A program made the position numbers and the translations under genes. Source: Hetaerina americana (lineage: Eukaryota; Arthropoda; Insecta; Odonata; Calopterygidae). Taken from it: a stretch of DNA of 64,000 nt. Shown one piece after another: positions 10,328 through 22,450 of this stretch. The notes beneath the pieces are model-generated. The model did no database searches and was not told where the DNA came from. It saw nothing but the letters and a program-made list of their open reading frames with translations. Position 1 is the first letter of the stretch; every line of letters starts with the position of its first letter. The stretch lies in assembly GCA_022747635.1 (NCBI GenBank), contig JAKTNV010000005.1, positions 90,523,469-90,587,468 on the forward strand. Direction: 5' to 3'.

Positions 10328-11218
10328 TAATAATAATAATAATCTTTATTTGCCCAGAAGACACTGACACAGTGTAATAGATACATCAGATAAGTGTATA
10401 GGACACGTCATATGTACATATAGATGTTAAACAATGATGAAATTCAGAAAAGCATGACACAATAATAAATTTTTTGCATAAAATATATTCCATATTCAGT
10501 ATGGTTATTTTTTCTCCATGAATTCCATTACAGAATAAAACTGTTCTTTCCTTAAAAATGATATTAATTTCTTTTTGAACAGGACTGGATCCTTTACGTA
10601 CTTAAAATCGTAAGGGAGCCTGTTCAGTGCAAGGAGGCCCATTGATTTAGGCCCCAGGGATGTATTTAAAGTCCTGCAATAAGTTTGATGCAGGTCTCTG
10701 CAGGCTCTGGTTTGGTGGCAATGAACGTTGTCATTTGTCATATAATTGGATATATTACTTTTAGCGAAAATGCATACGACATAAATGTAAATACATGGAA
10801 CAGTCAGAATATTTAACCTTTTGAAGAAGGAAAGACAAGGTGCATTGTAGGGAGCATTGCATATTAATCGTATTAAACATTTTTGAGCTTTAAAAATTGA
10901 ATCAGAATGAGGGGAAGAACCCCAGAACAGAATACTATAGATAATTAAAGAATAAAATTCTCCATAATAAATTGAAAGTAAGATATCAAGGCTTACAGAT
11001 TTCCTAATACTTCTAATAAGAAAGCAAATGGAATTTAACCTGCTACGAAGATTGCATATGTGTTCATCCCATGATAAATTTTTATTTATAACAACTCCCA
11101 AAAACTTGGATCTAGAAATTTGAGGTACACACGTTCCCCCTAGGTCAATGGCCAATGAAGCAGGGGCTTTATTTTTATTAGAGAAGTATATGAGTCCAGA
11201 CTTGTCAGGGTTGTCAAT
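10328..11218 (-). mobile_element. CR1/Jockey-like LINE 3' end
   Basis: Minus-strand open frame of 216 codons (11155-10505). It starts in the post-catalytic part of a LINE reverse transcriptase (KFLGVVINKNLSWDEHICNL, the usual KFLGV...W..HI motif) and continues to the C-terminus with a clean stop. A 3' UTR and an (AAT)n tail (10328-10343) follow. It is 5'-truncated. The intact frame suggests it is younger than the RTE copy around it. Confidence 0.8.
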
Positions 11219-13049
11219 ATGCCCTTAATCCATCTGTCCTCCCTTCAAACAATAATCTCGAACTATCCCCTCTCCTTTCCCACCATACCTAGCACTTCCT
11301 CATTTGTTGTCCTTAATGTCTGCTTCACCTTCTCCACATCCACATTTCAAAAGTCTCCAATCTATGCCTATCATCCTGCTTCAATGACCATGTCTCAATG
11401 CCATACCTAACCACACTCCTTATCAAAGTTATACGAGCCTTTTCTTAACTTCCACACTAACTTTACCTTTCATCAAATCTCTCGTCATTCGGAAAGCTCC
11501 TACACCAAAAGCAATTCTTCTCGTTACTTTGACCATTTTCGTGCATAAAAATTTTGAGATATGTGAACTGTTCCACATGATCCAGTTGTTGCCCTCCTAT
11601 TTTAACATTTAACTTAGCCTTTTATCTTCTGGAAAAATGCACATCCTTTGTTTTATTTACATTTATTCTCATCCCATTTCTATTGCACTGAAAATCCAAT
11701 TCACTTGGCAATACTTGCAACCCCTTGGCTGACTGACAAACTAGAGCTCAATCATCAGCAAACCTAACTGATTTTATGGATTATCTGCAGACTTTCACTC
11801 CTATCTGCAGTTCTCTCCATGCTTCTCCAATCATTTCCTCTACATATATGTTGAATAGCACCGGTGATAATGGACAATCTTGCCTTACTCCTCTTCCTAA
11901 CACTGCCCATCTGGACTAACCGTCTACCACTCGTACCTGAGCAGTCTAAGACATATACAGGTTGCAGATTAGTCTCCTGTCTCTCCAATTTATATCTATT
12001 TAATGATATATATTCATTAGTTTTTCCCAATCTGTTCTATCAAATGCCTTTCCAAAATCTACAAAACATGTTAATATACCCTCATTTTATCTTCCTAATG
12101 ACGTCATTACAGCAATGACATCACTTGTGACTCTCCCCTTTCTTAACTCAAATTCACCACACCATAAGTAATCATTTGCCCTGCTATCCATCCTCTTGTT
12201 GATTATCCTGAGAACCACTTTAGCTACATGCAAAACTGAACTTATTGTCCTGTATTCCTCACATTAAGCAGCCTTTTAATTATTTGGAATTGGAATTAAC
12301 ACTGACCTAACAGTCTTCCAGCTAAATTCTTCTCTCATAAATGCTAAAAATTAGTCCATGAAGATTTTGCCTCCCACAATGTTCTAAAACTTAAAGTAGT
12401 TCCGCAGGAGTGTTTCGTACCCTCACGGCCTGATTTAATTAATTTATCTTAATGCCCTTTCTATTTCACCAAGGATTAAACTTTAACATAGGTTACTTTG
12501 TCATGTTCTCTTAATCATAAAATATAATCTTAATCCATGCCATTTTCTCTTTCTATGTCTAACTTTGCCGGCCTAAGTTCTTTTCCATACAGTTCTTTAA
12601 TGTTTTCCAACCATCTCTCTTAGATCTGTTCTGTTTTAACAGTTATTTTACCCAACTTCTCTCTAAATAACAAAATGGTTTTTCCTTCTTGTATAGCACA
12701 CTGACTTCACTCTCCTTCTGTAAACTTTCCATATCCTCTCACTGCATCTTTCACGATGCTTCCTTCACTCTTTTGCTACCAGTCTCAACTTGATACTTGA
12801 TTACCGTGGAAAAAGGTGCTTGCGCCATCAAAAATCATAATAAACCCACAAGAGAGTCTCTCCTTTTCTGTCTACTGAATGTTTTTGTTAAATATTTTCA
12901 TCTAAATGTTCCAAGTATGCATGAAAAGGATAAATGTCATATGAATGGAGAGTAGTGACAATGTATGTAAAAAGAGTGACATTAAATGTAAAGCACTAAA
13001 GAAGAGGCCACTAGCATATTTCTTGGCGTTTCAACCACCCCAACCATCT

Positions 13050-13905
13050 CCCTCTCAGTTGTTTAAAACAGAATAGAGACAATGTTGTCTCCGTCAGAAT
13101 CCAATATAATTAAGGAACCTAACGTAATTAAAACAATAGCAGTTAATAATGGTTGTCCAGAAGATCTAATAAAAATATTTACTGAAAGAAAATTAAACGA
13201 AAATAGCCTAAAGCAAAATTTATAAGCCCGAATATTTGAAAGATCCCACTGCCAAATGACAACGAATACTCTATCTAGGGAATATTTCTCAAAAAGCAAT
13301 CAGGATTTCACCAAAAGAAAAAATTTAAAGTGCCTTTTACAATGGTTCATGCCTTAAGAACCTGATCTCTTACACTAAAGATAAAAGTTCCCAAAGACGA
13401 GAGGAGTGGAGGGCATGAATTAAAGGGCTTGGAGTGTAACACGAAGTATATTGGGCAAACAGGACAAACATTTAAAGAAAGGATAATAGAACACAAAGCA
13501 AGAGTTAAAAATAAGAACATAACATCCCTCTTTATGCAGCACCTCATTGAAAGTGACTTTGTGACTTAAGTCTTCATTTCGAAAATAAAGGTTAAAGACT
13601 ATGGAGCAGTTGGAAATTTTGAAATGCGTCCATTGCAAAGAAGAACTTGCCAACAAAATTTTGTATCCCTCCACTCCCAACTCTTAGACATACCACTCTT
13701 CGAAGTCAATGATTGGCACCAAAGATTTCTCTTTACCTCCCACCTACATTTTAACATTTTTACCCCTCCACCCTCCCTCTCTGACCAAACCCCCCCCCTC
13801 CCTCAATCAGAAGCTATATATACCAAGTTGGCTTCCATGAGGACCACCTGATGTTGATGTTCAACATCGAATCCTGGGTTGAGTTTTTAAATAAAGTGCA
13901 TGGAA
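13050..13905 (+). mobile_element. Penelope-like element fragment with GIY-YIG end
   Basis: The + strand shows, in damaged frames, the C-terminal part of a PLE reverse transcriptase (AVNNGCPEDLIKIF...). It then shows the GIY-YIG endonuclease core NTKYIGQTGQTFKERIIEHK (about 13430-13500) followed by FMQHLIESDF. Downstream it runs into a degenerate hammerhead-like end (13846-13890) and ttAAATAAAgtg, the same order as at other PLE 3' ends here. Several stops make it inactive. Confidence 0.7.
13846..13890 (+). ncRNA. Degenerate hammerhead-ribozyme remnant
   Basis: acCTGATGttGATGTTCAACATCGAAtcCTGGG keeps the spacing and stem II (GATGTT/AACATC) of the hammerhead unit. The core CTGATGA/GAAA has substitutions, so activity is unlikely. 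It lies at the 3' end of the PLE fragment. Confidence 0.45.
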
Positions 13906-14289
13906 TTACAAAGTCAATAATTGGATTTCAGAATATGGACACTTGTAGAATACTTAAACATTTTGATGGTCATACCACCTTGGCCAAATGATGTAGGGAG
14001 AAATCCAAAGGAGCTAGGTAAGATTGATGCAAATATTGATTGGCAATGGTAAGTCGAAGATTGGGATAGAGGGGAGAATGTAAGGTAAATAGTAGACAGA
14101 ATCCATAATCAGTTCATTGTTCTGTGGGAGTTCAGGGTGTATTTGCATATATTTATATGCATATGCATGAGTATATAATTAGTAATTATTGGGTTGATGG
14201 TGGAGTTCAAAGGACAAGGCTGGGATTACCAAAGAGTGTACCATCATAGATTCCGGTAGGAGTTGAAGGCATCGGTGACGATACTGATG

Positions 14290-15045
14290 CAAATGCCAGC
14301 CTTGTCTCTCAAACTTCTCCACCATCAATCCAGCACTTGCCAAATTCTGTCAAGCTTCAGAAAATGTACCCAAACAACTGCCATCCAATTATCCCATGGA
14401 CAGCTTCATCAACCTCCTCCTGACAAAGGAATCTGATAAAAAATGTATAGATTCCTTAAAGCCACCAGAAAACCTTTCACCCTCTAAGAGACAAGCTCTC
14501 AGCAGAATTTTAGCATGAAACAAATATATATTAATCACAACAGTGGACAAAGGATCATCTGTCACCGTGATAAACAATAGAGGCTACAATGCTAATGCAT
14601 TGCATCAATTAATAGGTCTCTCTTGCTATACCCCCATACCCTAAGATCCCAACCCTTCATATCAGAAGGAAACTCTCTTTCCTATCCAATTTTGGTCCCA
14701 AAAATATCTGCATTCCGCATTAACATACCACTACCTTTAACCTATAGTCATTTCACTCTCTTCTTACATCGAAGATTCGTACCACTTCCAGGAACGTTTA
14801 CACTCAATGCCCAATTCCTCAAAACACGAGCATTCTCATGGTCACAATAGATGTCACCTCTCTTTACACCTCCATTCCCCACACAGAAGGCCTAGAATCC
14901 CTTAAACATTACCTCTCCCTATGAGCCACACCACACACCCCATCCACAGATTTCCTCATTGAACTGACCCAACTCGTCCTCACCAAATATGCATTCAAAC
15001 TTAACAACAAAGTCTACTTATAAACATAAGGCATTGCAATGCAGA
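14290..15045 (+). mobile_element. Penelope-like element, N-terminal RT part
   Basis: The + strand has FLINLLLTKESDKKCIDSLK, then LSPSKRQALSRIL and LITTVDKGSSVTVI (the PLE block around Asp-Lys-Gly-Ser), later DVTSLYTSIPHTEGLES (RT motif A). Frames are broken by stops. The tract 14865-15020 is closely similar to 31525-31690, so these are two copies of one family. Truncated at the right. Confidence 0.65.
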
Positions 15046-16211
15046 TGCGCATATTTCCTGCATATGCCAATCCTTAAATGGACAAACCAGAGCACACGAC
15101 TAAAATATGAAAAATCAAGCACAAAATCTTAACCTTTGTGTTTGATTTCTCAGGGTTTTGTAATATACAAATCCACGTGTTCCTGTTTTATTGCACAAAT
15201 ACCTAAGCTTTGTTATTTAGTAATATACAAGTTGGAAGTATGTATACTAGAATTATCAGCTTCGCAATTGGCTGACCATTGCAAACTAAATAATATCCGG
15301 GGGCTCAAATAATGGAATAATTAATGTAGATTTTCATTCATGGCCTAACATGTTCGTATGACATTCAAGCCTCGTTGAGAGGGGAAGAGAATAGCTGCCG
15401 AGGCAGATTTGGAGTGGGTGCGAAGGAGATAATGAGAGGCAATGTTGAAGACGATGACTAAGGGGAATGCTGGGAGGGGGAGTGCAGGCATTCTGGATGA
15501 TGGAAAGCAGGCAGGGCAAAAGAATAAGTTAATGTGATCAGTAGTATAAGGTTTAAGGATACTATTACACAGGTACAGACTTGCATGTCATCTAAATTAG
15601 GGCCTAGAGGAATACAGTAGTGGATAGTGTCCATCAAAAACCTACTATTAACCGGTAGAATACTAATACTAGAAAACTAATAACAAGGAGGAATAACGCG
15701 GAGTTACGCACGCCCCTGAAAGTGAGGAAGACTTCATTTCATCCTCTGTGGCGCCCGCCTCCATAGAGAAACGCGCACCCAATTTCAGGAGGAACTACCG
15801 TCGCAAAGACACTCCTCACCCTCGGAGGCATCGCTAATCCTTGACCGCCCCCAGAGTAAAAGCTACACATATTTTTAGGATTTTGAAGGAAAGCATCGAC
15901 GGCCCGCGATAGGCCACCGTGATTAGCGAGGGATTGCAGTGATTGTCGAGAGTTTTCTGGGATCGTTTCGCGAGGTACAGAAAGAAGGCCGATCACAAGA
16001 AAACCAAAATCGTGAGATCGAAACCAAATTATGAAGTCCCTGAGTGGTGGGCAAATTCAAATATTAAAGCAGGAGGGAATTAAGTACAAGAGCTGGAACA
16101 GAGTTGAAGTATTTGGACAAGAATTTGGCGGTGAATGGGGAATAGAAGAAGAATGTGTCCGCTAAGGCAGGAAAAGCAGGTTTATTTTTAAAAGTATCGG
16201 TAACGATTTTC
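15046..16211. other. Unassigned, with a GC-richer block
   Basis: No gene or element recognised. 15690-16010 is clearly richer in CpG than its surroundings and has a minus-strand open frame of 85 codons without known motifs. 16064-16291 on minus reads NKPAFPALADTFFFYSPF and similar, which may be a decayed PLE N-terminus, but this is weak. Confidence 0.3.
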
Positions 16212-16745
16212 CCCTGATGTGCGAGTGAAGTGCTGAATTCAGATCGTCGGTTTATTGTGCGCATAATCGCAAGTTGGCATTGATAAGACAATTAGTGTAC
16301 ACCATTCATTAAAAATAGGCGTTGCGAAAGATCTGCGCTAAACTCATCCTCCAGAAGGTCTTGACGGACGATCACCGGCAGATTCATGAGCGTCTGCTTC
16401 CGAAGACCTTCTGCAACGACATCGCGACGACTCCCCAACCGCCTAACAGTCTCCCCGTATTGGCACCAGCACACCCCTTCCTATTTCCAAAAGTGAAATC
16501 ATCCTTCAAAGAACACCACCATGGGGACCCTCCCGTCAAAGAAGCTTCCACGCGTACCCTTAAGGACCTTCCGGAATCCGCTCACCAAGGAGCCATCGAG
16601 TCGCGGAAAAGCCGCACGTAAAAGTGTGTCGACGCTTAAGGGAAGTGCTTCGAAGACTTATGAGAGGCCTCATAGCAATTTCTGAAATAAATGTATATTT
16701 TTGAAACTTTTCCTGATACTTTTTGTACCAACCATGCACATAATT
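16212..16745 (+). mobile_element. Old mariner remnant, longest copy of the lineage
   Basis: The + strand reads RKICAKLILQKVLTDDHRQI (end of the DNA-binding region) joined to FLFPKVKSSFKEHHHGD and the C-terminal tail. The whole catalytic region between is deleted. It has the same left and right ends as 6846-7080 and the same right part as 1-380. Confidence 0.75.
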
Positions 16746-19054
16746 ACCGCATAATATTGAACATTTGAATTATGCCTGCCTTTAAGTGGAGGATACTTTC
16801 CTCATTTTAAATATAACTAATCACGTAATTGACTAATTGGAAACAGCGTTACAAGGTATGAAGAGTGGGAAACCGAATGAATACCAGTCGATTTAACCAA
16901 GCATGGTTTTTTGTTTCGTCGTGACATTTATTACAACTAATAATCTTCTAGTATAAAACCCCGCTTTCCCCCTCACCCCCTAAAAAACCAACAGTCTGGT
17001 TGCCACAGCGCCCGAACTTGACTCTCTTCAAAACAAACCGATTTCCACCGCGGTTCAAACCTGCTCACCGCACAGGTCGCAAACAAAGATGGAGGGAACG
17101 TGGCCATAAAATGTGAAAACCTCAATCCACTCCAAAAGTTGATATCATTGGTTTCCGAGGTTTTCTCAAAGGACGCTGCGTGTGGAGGACGAGAGAGGAC
17201 GGCGGCCAAATGGGAAGGGACCGAACGAACAAGACCTCGTCCGCGTAGGGCCCACAAAATGAGTTTCCCGACATTTTCCCAAGAGAAACTTCTTCACGGA
17301 TAGAGGAATGAGGTCACAGTGGAGCGATGTGTTCACTGAGAAAGCCACCGATTGATATAATACGCGTTTCGAATGCATACATACGGCCATCGACAGAGGA
17401 CACAAGAATGCTTAGACATGGCAAGAAGCAACGTCGCGTGCGACTCTCTTCTCTCAAGCCCCGGCCTAGCTGACCACTATCAATGATATGTCGTCCCTAT
17501 TTTAAAAAAACATTAGAATGTCACGCACAAGACAGCCATCGCTTTTCAAAATTCGCCCCCTCACAGATGGGCAAGAATGAAAGGAAAAGGGATACATAAC
17601 ATGTATATAATGGACGGCCGTTAGTGGCTACCTTCGCCACCTGAAGAACTGAAGAGTACTTAAGTGTCTTCTGATGAAGAAGAGGATTCCTTCAGTGACC
17701 CAAAAAACTTAAGTTTTTTCATATTGACAATCTTCCTTTCCACACCTTTGATTGTAAAACTAACATGGCGAAGTTAATTGCGAATTTGTGTGAGAAAAAC
17801 ACACTCATGATCTGAAGATTATAAAGATGGTTGACATTGTCTCCGGACATGTATAACAAATTCTTTGTGTAATAGCGGGAAAGGTCGGTTCGGCTATGTT
17901 TATCGCACATTTGGTATCATGAACCACATCGTTATTTCATATACTTAAATGTTTGCCCCCTTTATCTGCAGTTCCCCGTCACGTAAAAACCACGGCACCC
18001 TACTCATCACGGCAGAGGAATGGAGAGAAGTCGTTGGCCATCGAAGTCAACCCTCGGAGAAAACAACACAAGAATGCCAAGGTCCATGCCGCAAGGTCTC
18101 CATCGGGAAAACGGGAACATTAACAAAAAAACCAGAATAATAAGTAGTCAAGGGAACTCGTGCATGTATCCGAAGTGGGGTACTTGTATTCCAAGAGTCG
18201 CTTCTTCCGAACGTGAGGATTATATGGAGGCACGAATGAATACGAAAGAATTCTCAGCGCGTAGGGAAGAGAATTCCGACCGCCCTCACCAATGCACGAG
18301 AGAGTGAAACGAACACGCTCAAAGTTACTGGCAGTCGTCGCCAACGGACACCGAATAAACAAGCAATCCGAGAACTTTTCCTTGGGATCTGTTGAGAGGT
18401 GGGCGATTTCTCCCGATTGGACTCACCTTACGGTTGGAAGAAATTTGGACGAAGCTTCGAAACCTATGACTTTGCTCTTCATCGACCAATGATAAAAATT
18501 GTCTTGGCGTGAAGACTCATGAACCACTTCAGGTTACTGTTGAGCTGATTGCTGCCTCGGGTGCCGATTTCTCGATACTGGTAGCTCCAGCGATCTGGCG
18601 GATATATCAACGGCTCCTCCTCCCTCCAACCACGGCAGTTCGCGCGTGCGCAGCACGCTTGTGCAATTGGGGGGGGGGAGACGGACTGGTTTCAATCCGC
18701 TGTCGCCAAGTGCCCTTGGCGCCACCATCGTGCTTCACGTGAACATCTTGTGATCGCCTTTCGGAAGAAAAAGCGTCCGCTTGCGTACCAATCCTCTCCC
18801 TCCCTCATCTCAGCACCAGTCAATCTCCATCGCGAAAAAACGCACTCATATGCATCAATAACAAATTGTTTTTCGAACAAAATCGAAGCTTTTCTACTTT
18901 AATGGTAACAAATAAAATTTTGAGTTATAATAACAGGAAACATATAAACATCAACTTCCGTGATTTAAAAAAATTCGATCCTGTTAACACCAGATTCTCA
19001 ATTTATCATAAATCAAAACTGAGCTGCCATATACGAGGATGATGACAAGCTTCT
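16746..19054. other. Unassigned 2.3 kb, unusually free of known repeats
   Basis: I see no transposon protein, SINE or ribozyme here. 16960-17480 and 18540-18850 are GC-richer and contain short open frames on both strands without recognisable domains. A short acidic run SSDEEEDSFSD is readable at about 17670-17700. This could be host regulatory or exonic sequence or an unknown old repeat. Confidence 0.3.
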
Positions 19055-19275
19055 CCTACCATCCCTCGTCTCTCTCTCTCTCTGTGGGACGGGAAGGGGG
19101 ACGCCTCTCGCCGTCCACTGCTTGCCCACAGCGGTGTGTCACATTCCCTACCTGTGACTTTAGGGACGGAGACCAAGAGTTTGCATGTCCATGTAGAGAT
19201 AGTATAAATTCCACTTCTTATTTTTCAATTCTGCATGACCTGTCTTGTTATGGTGGAGGCTCCGTCGTATGAATG
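19055..19275 (+). repeat. 0.65-kb GC-hairpin repeat, internal fragment
   Basis: Matches, in + orientation, the internal part of the minus copy at 25293-25971: ccatccctcgtctc, then tccctacctgt, then gcatgtccatgtagag, then cttcttatttttcaa in the same order. Confidence 0.6.
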
Positions 19276-19582
19276 ATTTTGGTTCCTTTTATTTCTTTTT
19301 TTCGCATACCAAATAACTTAATTTATTAGGTAACTTGACTATTGTTTCGAATAGGGCCTTCCTCCCGCATGTACTTCACTTCAGTCCAACTTTCACTGCA
19401 ATATCGCTCACGCGGCCTTAGTGACGTTTATCAACCTGTCCTTTGTCCAGTGACTGCCATGCGCCTAATCTTAAAACGCCTGAAGTTTGATCGAAGGGCC
19501 TCAAATAACTCTCCTGACTCCTGGTTCCATTCAACAGCACCCCTTGTCAAATATTAAAATGAAGTAAGTAACGTTGTAATTC

Positions 19583-19644
19583 CACTCGCACACTTTATTT
19601 ATAACGCGACCAATGCTTTCGACGTTGCACGTCATCATCAGGTG
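19583..19644 (-). ncRNA. Hammerhead ribozyme-like unit
   Basis: Minus: ccaCCTGATGAT, stem II GACGT-gca-ACGTC, GAAA, then gcattGGTCg and ataAATAAAgtg. Core CUGAUGA and GAAA are intact. The stem III palindrome is altered to gcattg. The unit may be a mini-insertion beginning near 19505, since ggcctcaaa before it resembles ggccctcaaa after it, an imperfect direct repeat. Confidence 0.55.
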
Positions 19645-19659
19645 GCCCTCAAAGAAGGC

Positions 19660-19865
19660 ACATTTGTACACACGTAGCACACATTTGAAACAAGAAGACA
19701 CACTTGGTCCACTTTTCTTATATTCCATGTCTCCGATCCGTAGAGTGCCATGCTCCACACGAACGTGTTGACGAACTGCTTCCTTGTTTGCAATCTTATG
19801 TTCTTTGAACATAGTAGTTGCCTCTTCTTAATGAACACCTTCTTTGCTTGGGCTATTCTTCGCAC
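19660..19865 (-). mobile_element. LINE fragment, C-terminal domain
   Basis: Minus reads NIRLQTRKQFVNTFVWSMAL then YGSETWNIRKVDQ, the conserved LINE C-terminal block. The same family is present on + at 36905-37310 (NLRLETRKQFVKTFVWSMAL). Confidence 0.7.
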
Positions 19866-19965
19866 ACATACATACATATACATATATAACATAACATAAC
19901 ATATACATTTATATATATATATATATATACATATATGTACACACATATGTACATATACATGCATG
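19866..19965. repeat. Compound AT/AC/AG microsatellite
   Basis: Tandem acacatacatacatatac and (TA)n-type tracts running about 100 bp. Confidence 0.85.
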
Positions 19966-20149
19966 CATACCTTCAGAGCTGTGAAGGGAGGGGGTTGGTC
20001 AGAGCGGGGGAGGGGAAGGGAGGGTCGAAATGGTAAAAAGGAGGTTAAAATGTAGATGGACGGGGAAGGAAATGGAAGTACAGCCTGCAGAGTCAATCAT
20101 TGGCTTTTAATGGGAGTTTGTTTGGTTCTTAAGTGTGTGTGTGTGTGTG

Positions 20150-20498
20150 GAATTTTATGTCCCCTGCCTGTGTCCTTGGGGAGGAGACCGTTGTATGCTA
20201 CATGTCCATGTTATATTGAAATTTCCCCTTCTTACTTTTCAAATTCTAGCTTGCACGTTATTTTATCAATTTTAAGTACATTCTAAGGCGCAAGTGTTTG
20301 CTAGTTGATAGTATACATGTATTTCCATGCGTGTAGAATGAAAGGAGTTTTGCATGAATGTATACGCCACGGTGGGTGTAGGTTTGCATGCATGTGTTGA
20401 TTCTGCATGTGGTTTTATTCTAGTTTACGGGTGGTGGCCTAACATCTCCGGCCACACGCCCTTGCGGCAACTTCCGATGCATTATGCAGATGTAGATG
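20150..20498 (+). repeat. 0.65-kb GC-hairpin repeat, 3' half
   Basis: Follows the order of the reverse copy at 25293-25971: gtgtccttggggaggagaccgt, caaattctagcttgcacgtt, gtttgcatgcatgtg, then the hairpin region (ggccacacgcccttgcgg) and tattatGCAGATGTAGATG. The right arm of the hairpin has diverged. Confidence 0.7.
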
Positions 20499-20624
20499 AA
20501 TTACAAAATTACTCACTTCAAATCAATACGTGGTTCAAATTCTATAAAATTATGCCGGAGTCAAAAACCTCCATTAAGGTTTTAAAACTTGTTCAATTTG
20601 ATTTACATGTGTTCTCATTTTTAA

Positions 20625-20799
20625 GATGAGGATAAAAAACAAACTTTACACTTCCACAATAAAGATTTAATATTTCATGACCATGGTTTCGGTGCTACGC
20701 ATCGTCATCACCTGACCTGATGATGCACAGTATCGAAACCATGGGCGTGAATTATTAAATCTTTATTGTGGAAGTGTCCAGTTTGTTTTTATCCTCATC
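20625..20799. ncRNA. Palindromic double hammerhead unit
   Basis: A ~175-bp near-perfect palindrome (arms from gatgaggataaaaaacaaac to its mirror at 20799). The + strand has CTGATGA (about 20717-20723), a short stem II, GAAACC-ATGG then GC in place of TC. The minus strand has gTGATGA, GCGTAGCAC, GAAACC-ATGG-TC with the first core C changed. Each arm is therefore a hammerhead relative with one core change, in head-to-head orientation. Similar architecture at 29927-30100. Confidence 0.65.
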
Positions 20800-21275
20800 A
20801 TGAAGGAATTCCACAAAGTTAAACCTGAAACTGTTATATTGCTCATTTTTATTTTAAAAATTTGATCACGTTTTCCCAAAAAATGAAAATTTCTCTTCTC
20901 TTCCTTTAATCTTCCCAAGCTTATTTTAAAAACTATTCTATACATCGCAGCTGGCTTACTCCATTTTTTCTATATTTTTAACTAATCCAATTCAGAATAA
21001 CCAATACCTTTAAGCTAATCTAACTGTTTTGAGAGTGCCACGCCGAGTGCATGTCAGGCGGCCTTTCGTCTCTCCTTTTTTTTCTTGCACTCGCCGAATA
21101 TTGCGGGACATGTGGCTCCCACAATGAGTTGGTCGACGTTGATGTCACTAGTCCCCCGGACGAGATTCTTTAATTATCCAAAAACTGATGCAAAATGTGT
21201 GATAGCTCGAGTTGTTGACAGATTACAGTAACAGAAGCATTACATATGAAAAACAGATAAAAGGCATTTTTAGGG

Positions 21276-21440
21276 TGGCGTGGTAGTCCAATTGTAGCGC
21301 GCTGTACTGCTTACCGGAGGGCCCGGGTTCGATTCCAGTGACAACTATGATTGAGCATCCTGAGCTTCTACCAAGCTGCATAATTTTTCGGATACTGGCA
21401 AATCTTTCTGGAAAAACACTTTGACGTCAATGAAAATAAG
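21276..21440 (+). repeat. tRNA-like SINE, family 2
   Basis: ggtggcgtggtagtccaatt (A box) and gggttcgattcc (B box), followed by a non-tRNA body. Resembles a tRNA gene in the D and T arms but lacks a matching acceptor stem, so it is a SINE head and not a functional tRNA. Confidence 0.6.
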
Positions 21441-21542
21441 AAACTGCAACCTCTACACGTTCTGATTTGGGAATATCTCATGTCGATTTTCCCTTGGCAC
21501 AACGCCAATCCCAAAAGTTGGGTATCTATTTTTTATGTACGA

Positions 21543-21740
21543 TAACTCAGGGGATTTTATATAGCAGCGCATATTTTAACAAATGGCAGTGCGAGCAAAG
21601 TAGAAGAACCAGTCTGCACACCACTACCACAGCGGGATGCGTACCGAGAGAGGGGACGTTTAGACACCAAGACGGTGGCTTTAGTCCTACCCACCGTGGC
21701 CACGCTAGGCCGAAACATAAGTTACTTTCTGGACTACTAT
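21543..21740 (+). repeat. Terminal inverted repeat of a mariner-like element
   Basis: About 190 bp matching the right terminus of the element at 56688-57573 (ttaacaaatggcagtgcgag... acgtttagacacca... ctaggccgaaac). Only one end is present here, so it is a solo or truncated terminus. Confidence 0.6.
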
Positions 21741-21789
21741 CATAAAGAGAAGGAAACATTTGTTTCCAATAATTACTGTACTATTTGGA

Positions 21790-22450
21790 AGCTTGAACAT
21801 TTCTTTTTCTTTAATAATTGTCATTACCGTCAATTCTTCTTTGGTAGGCGCTGGTTGAGTTCTTGTATCTCACTCTAACATCCCAGCTCGCCGCCCTGTC
21901 GCTGAGGTAGCGTTGGACTGCATCTTTAACCTCGTCATCGTCACTTACACTGTTCTAAGTGTTCTTTCAACTGGATAAACAAAAGGTTGTGGTCACTGGG
22001 TGCCAAGTCAGGAACGTTAGGCGGGTGGATGGCCAAAGAAGCCCCATCCGGAATGTTGTCGCAGCGGGAGAGCGACGGTTGGACGGGAGACCAGGGGTCG
22101 AGCGTTGCGGTGGAGATTTGATACGCAGTGCGCCGTATAAATTCTCGGGGAGAGTGTTCGCGTTGCCGCTGATGTTCTGCTGTGAGCGTTCTTGGGACCA
22201 ATATCGTACACGCCTACCGATATTCTAAATTTTCGGTTGGAAATCCTCTGGATGCTTCGAGGAACCTTATAAACCAAAATGCAGATATCGTCGATAGGGA
22301 TCCTCCGATCCAAACGAACGATTTTTCCAAACTTAGCGACTGCCCCATGGGACGGTCTCCCACTTCTTTCCTCCTTCGTCGTGAATTTCAACGCGATCAG
22401 CTGCAAACTCCCATCGCTATTTGCGGCAATTACACCATGATGTTACTACA
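21790..22450 (-). mobile_element. Mariner remnant, frameshifted
   Basis: The minus strand has the linker and second HTH (ERSGRPSHGAV... RRIPIDDICILVYKVPRSIQ) and, lower, the third catalytic region PDLAPSDHNLLFIQLKEHL. Between them the frame is scrambled and the D1/D2 region is mostly lost. Decayed transposase of a lineage different from the 753-bp copies. Confidence 0.65.

Larger units (their letters stand above)
10149..12795 (-). mobile_element. RTE-type LINE, diverged, with two insertions
   Basis: Minus-strand LINE matching the better preserved copy at 48460-49910 in order: 3' UTR (10149-10327), C-terminal region, reverse transcriptase with degraded active-site region (about 11700-12250) and linker (to about 12795). 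Many stops and frameshifts. It is split by a 54-bp piece of the GC-hairpin repeat (10229-10282) and by a CR1/Jockey-like LINE (10328-11218). The RTE sequence resumes on the far side of each, so both inserted later. Confidence 0.7.

Noticed and set aside
17640..17700. Hammerhead-like cctgaagaa...ctgatgaaga text
   Set aside because: No stem II and no GAAA at the required spacing.
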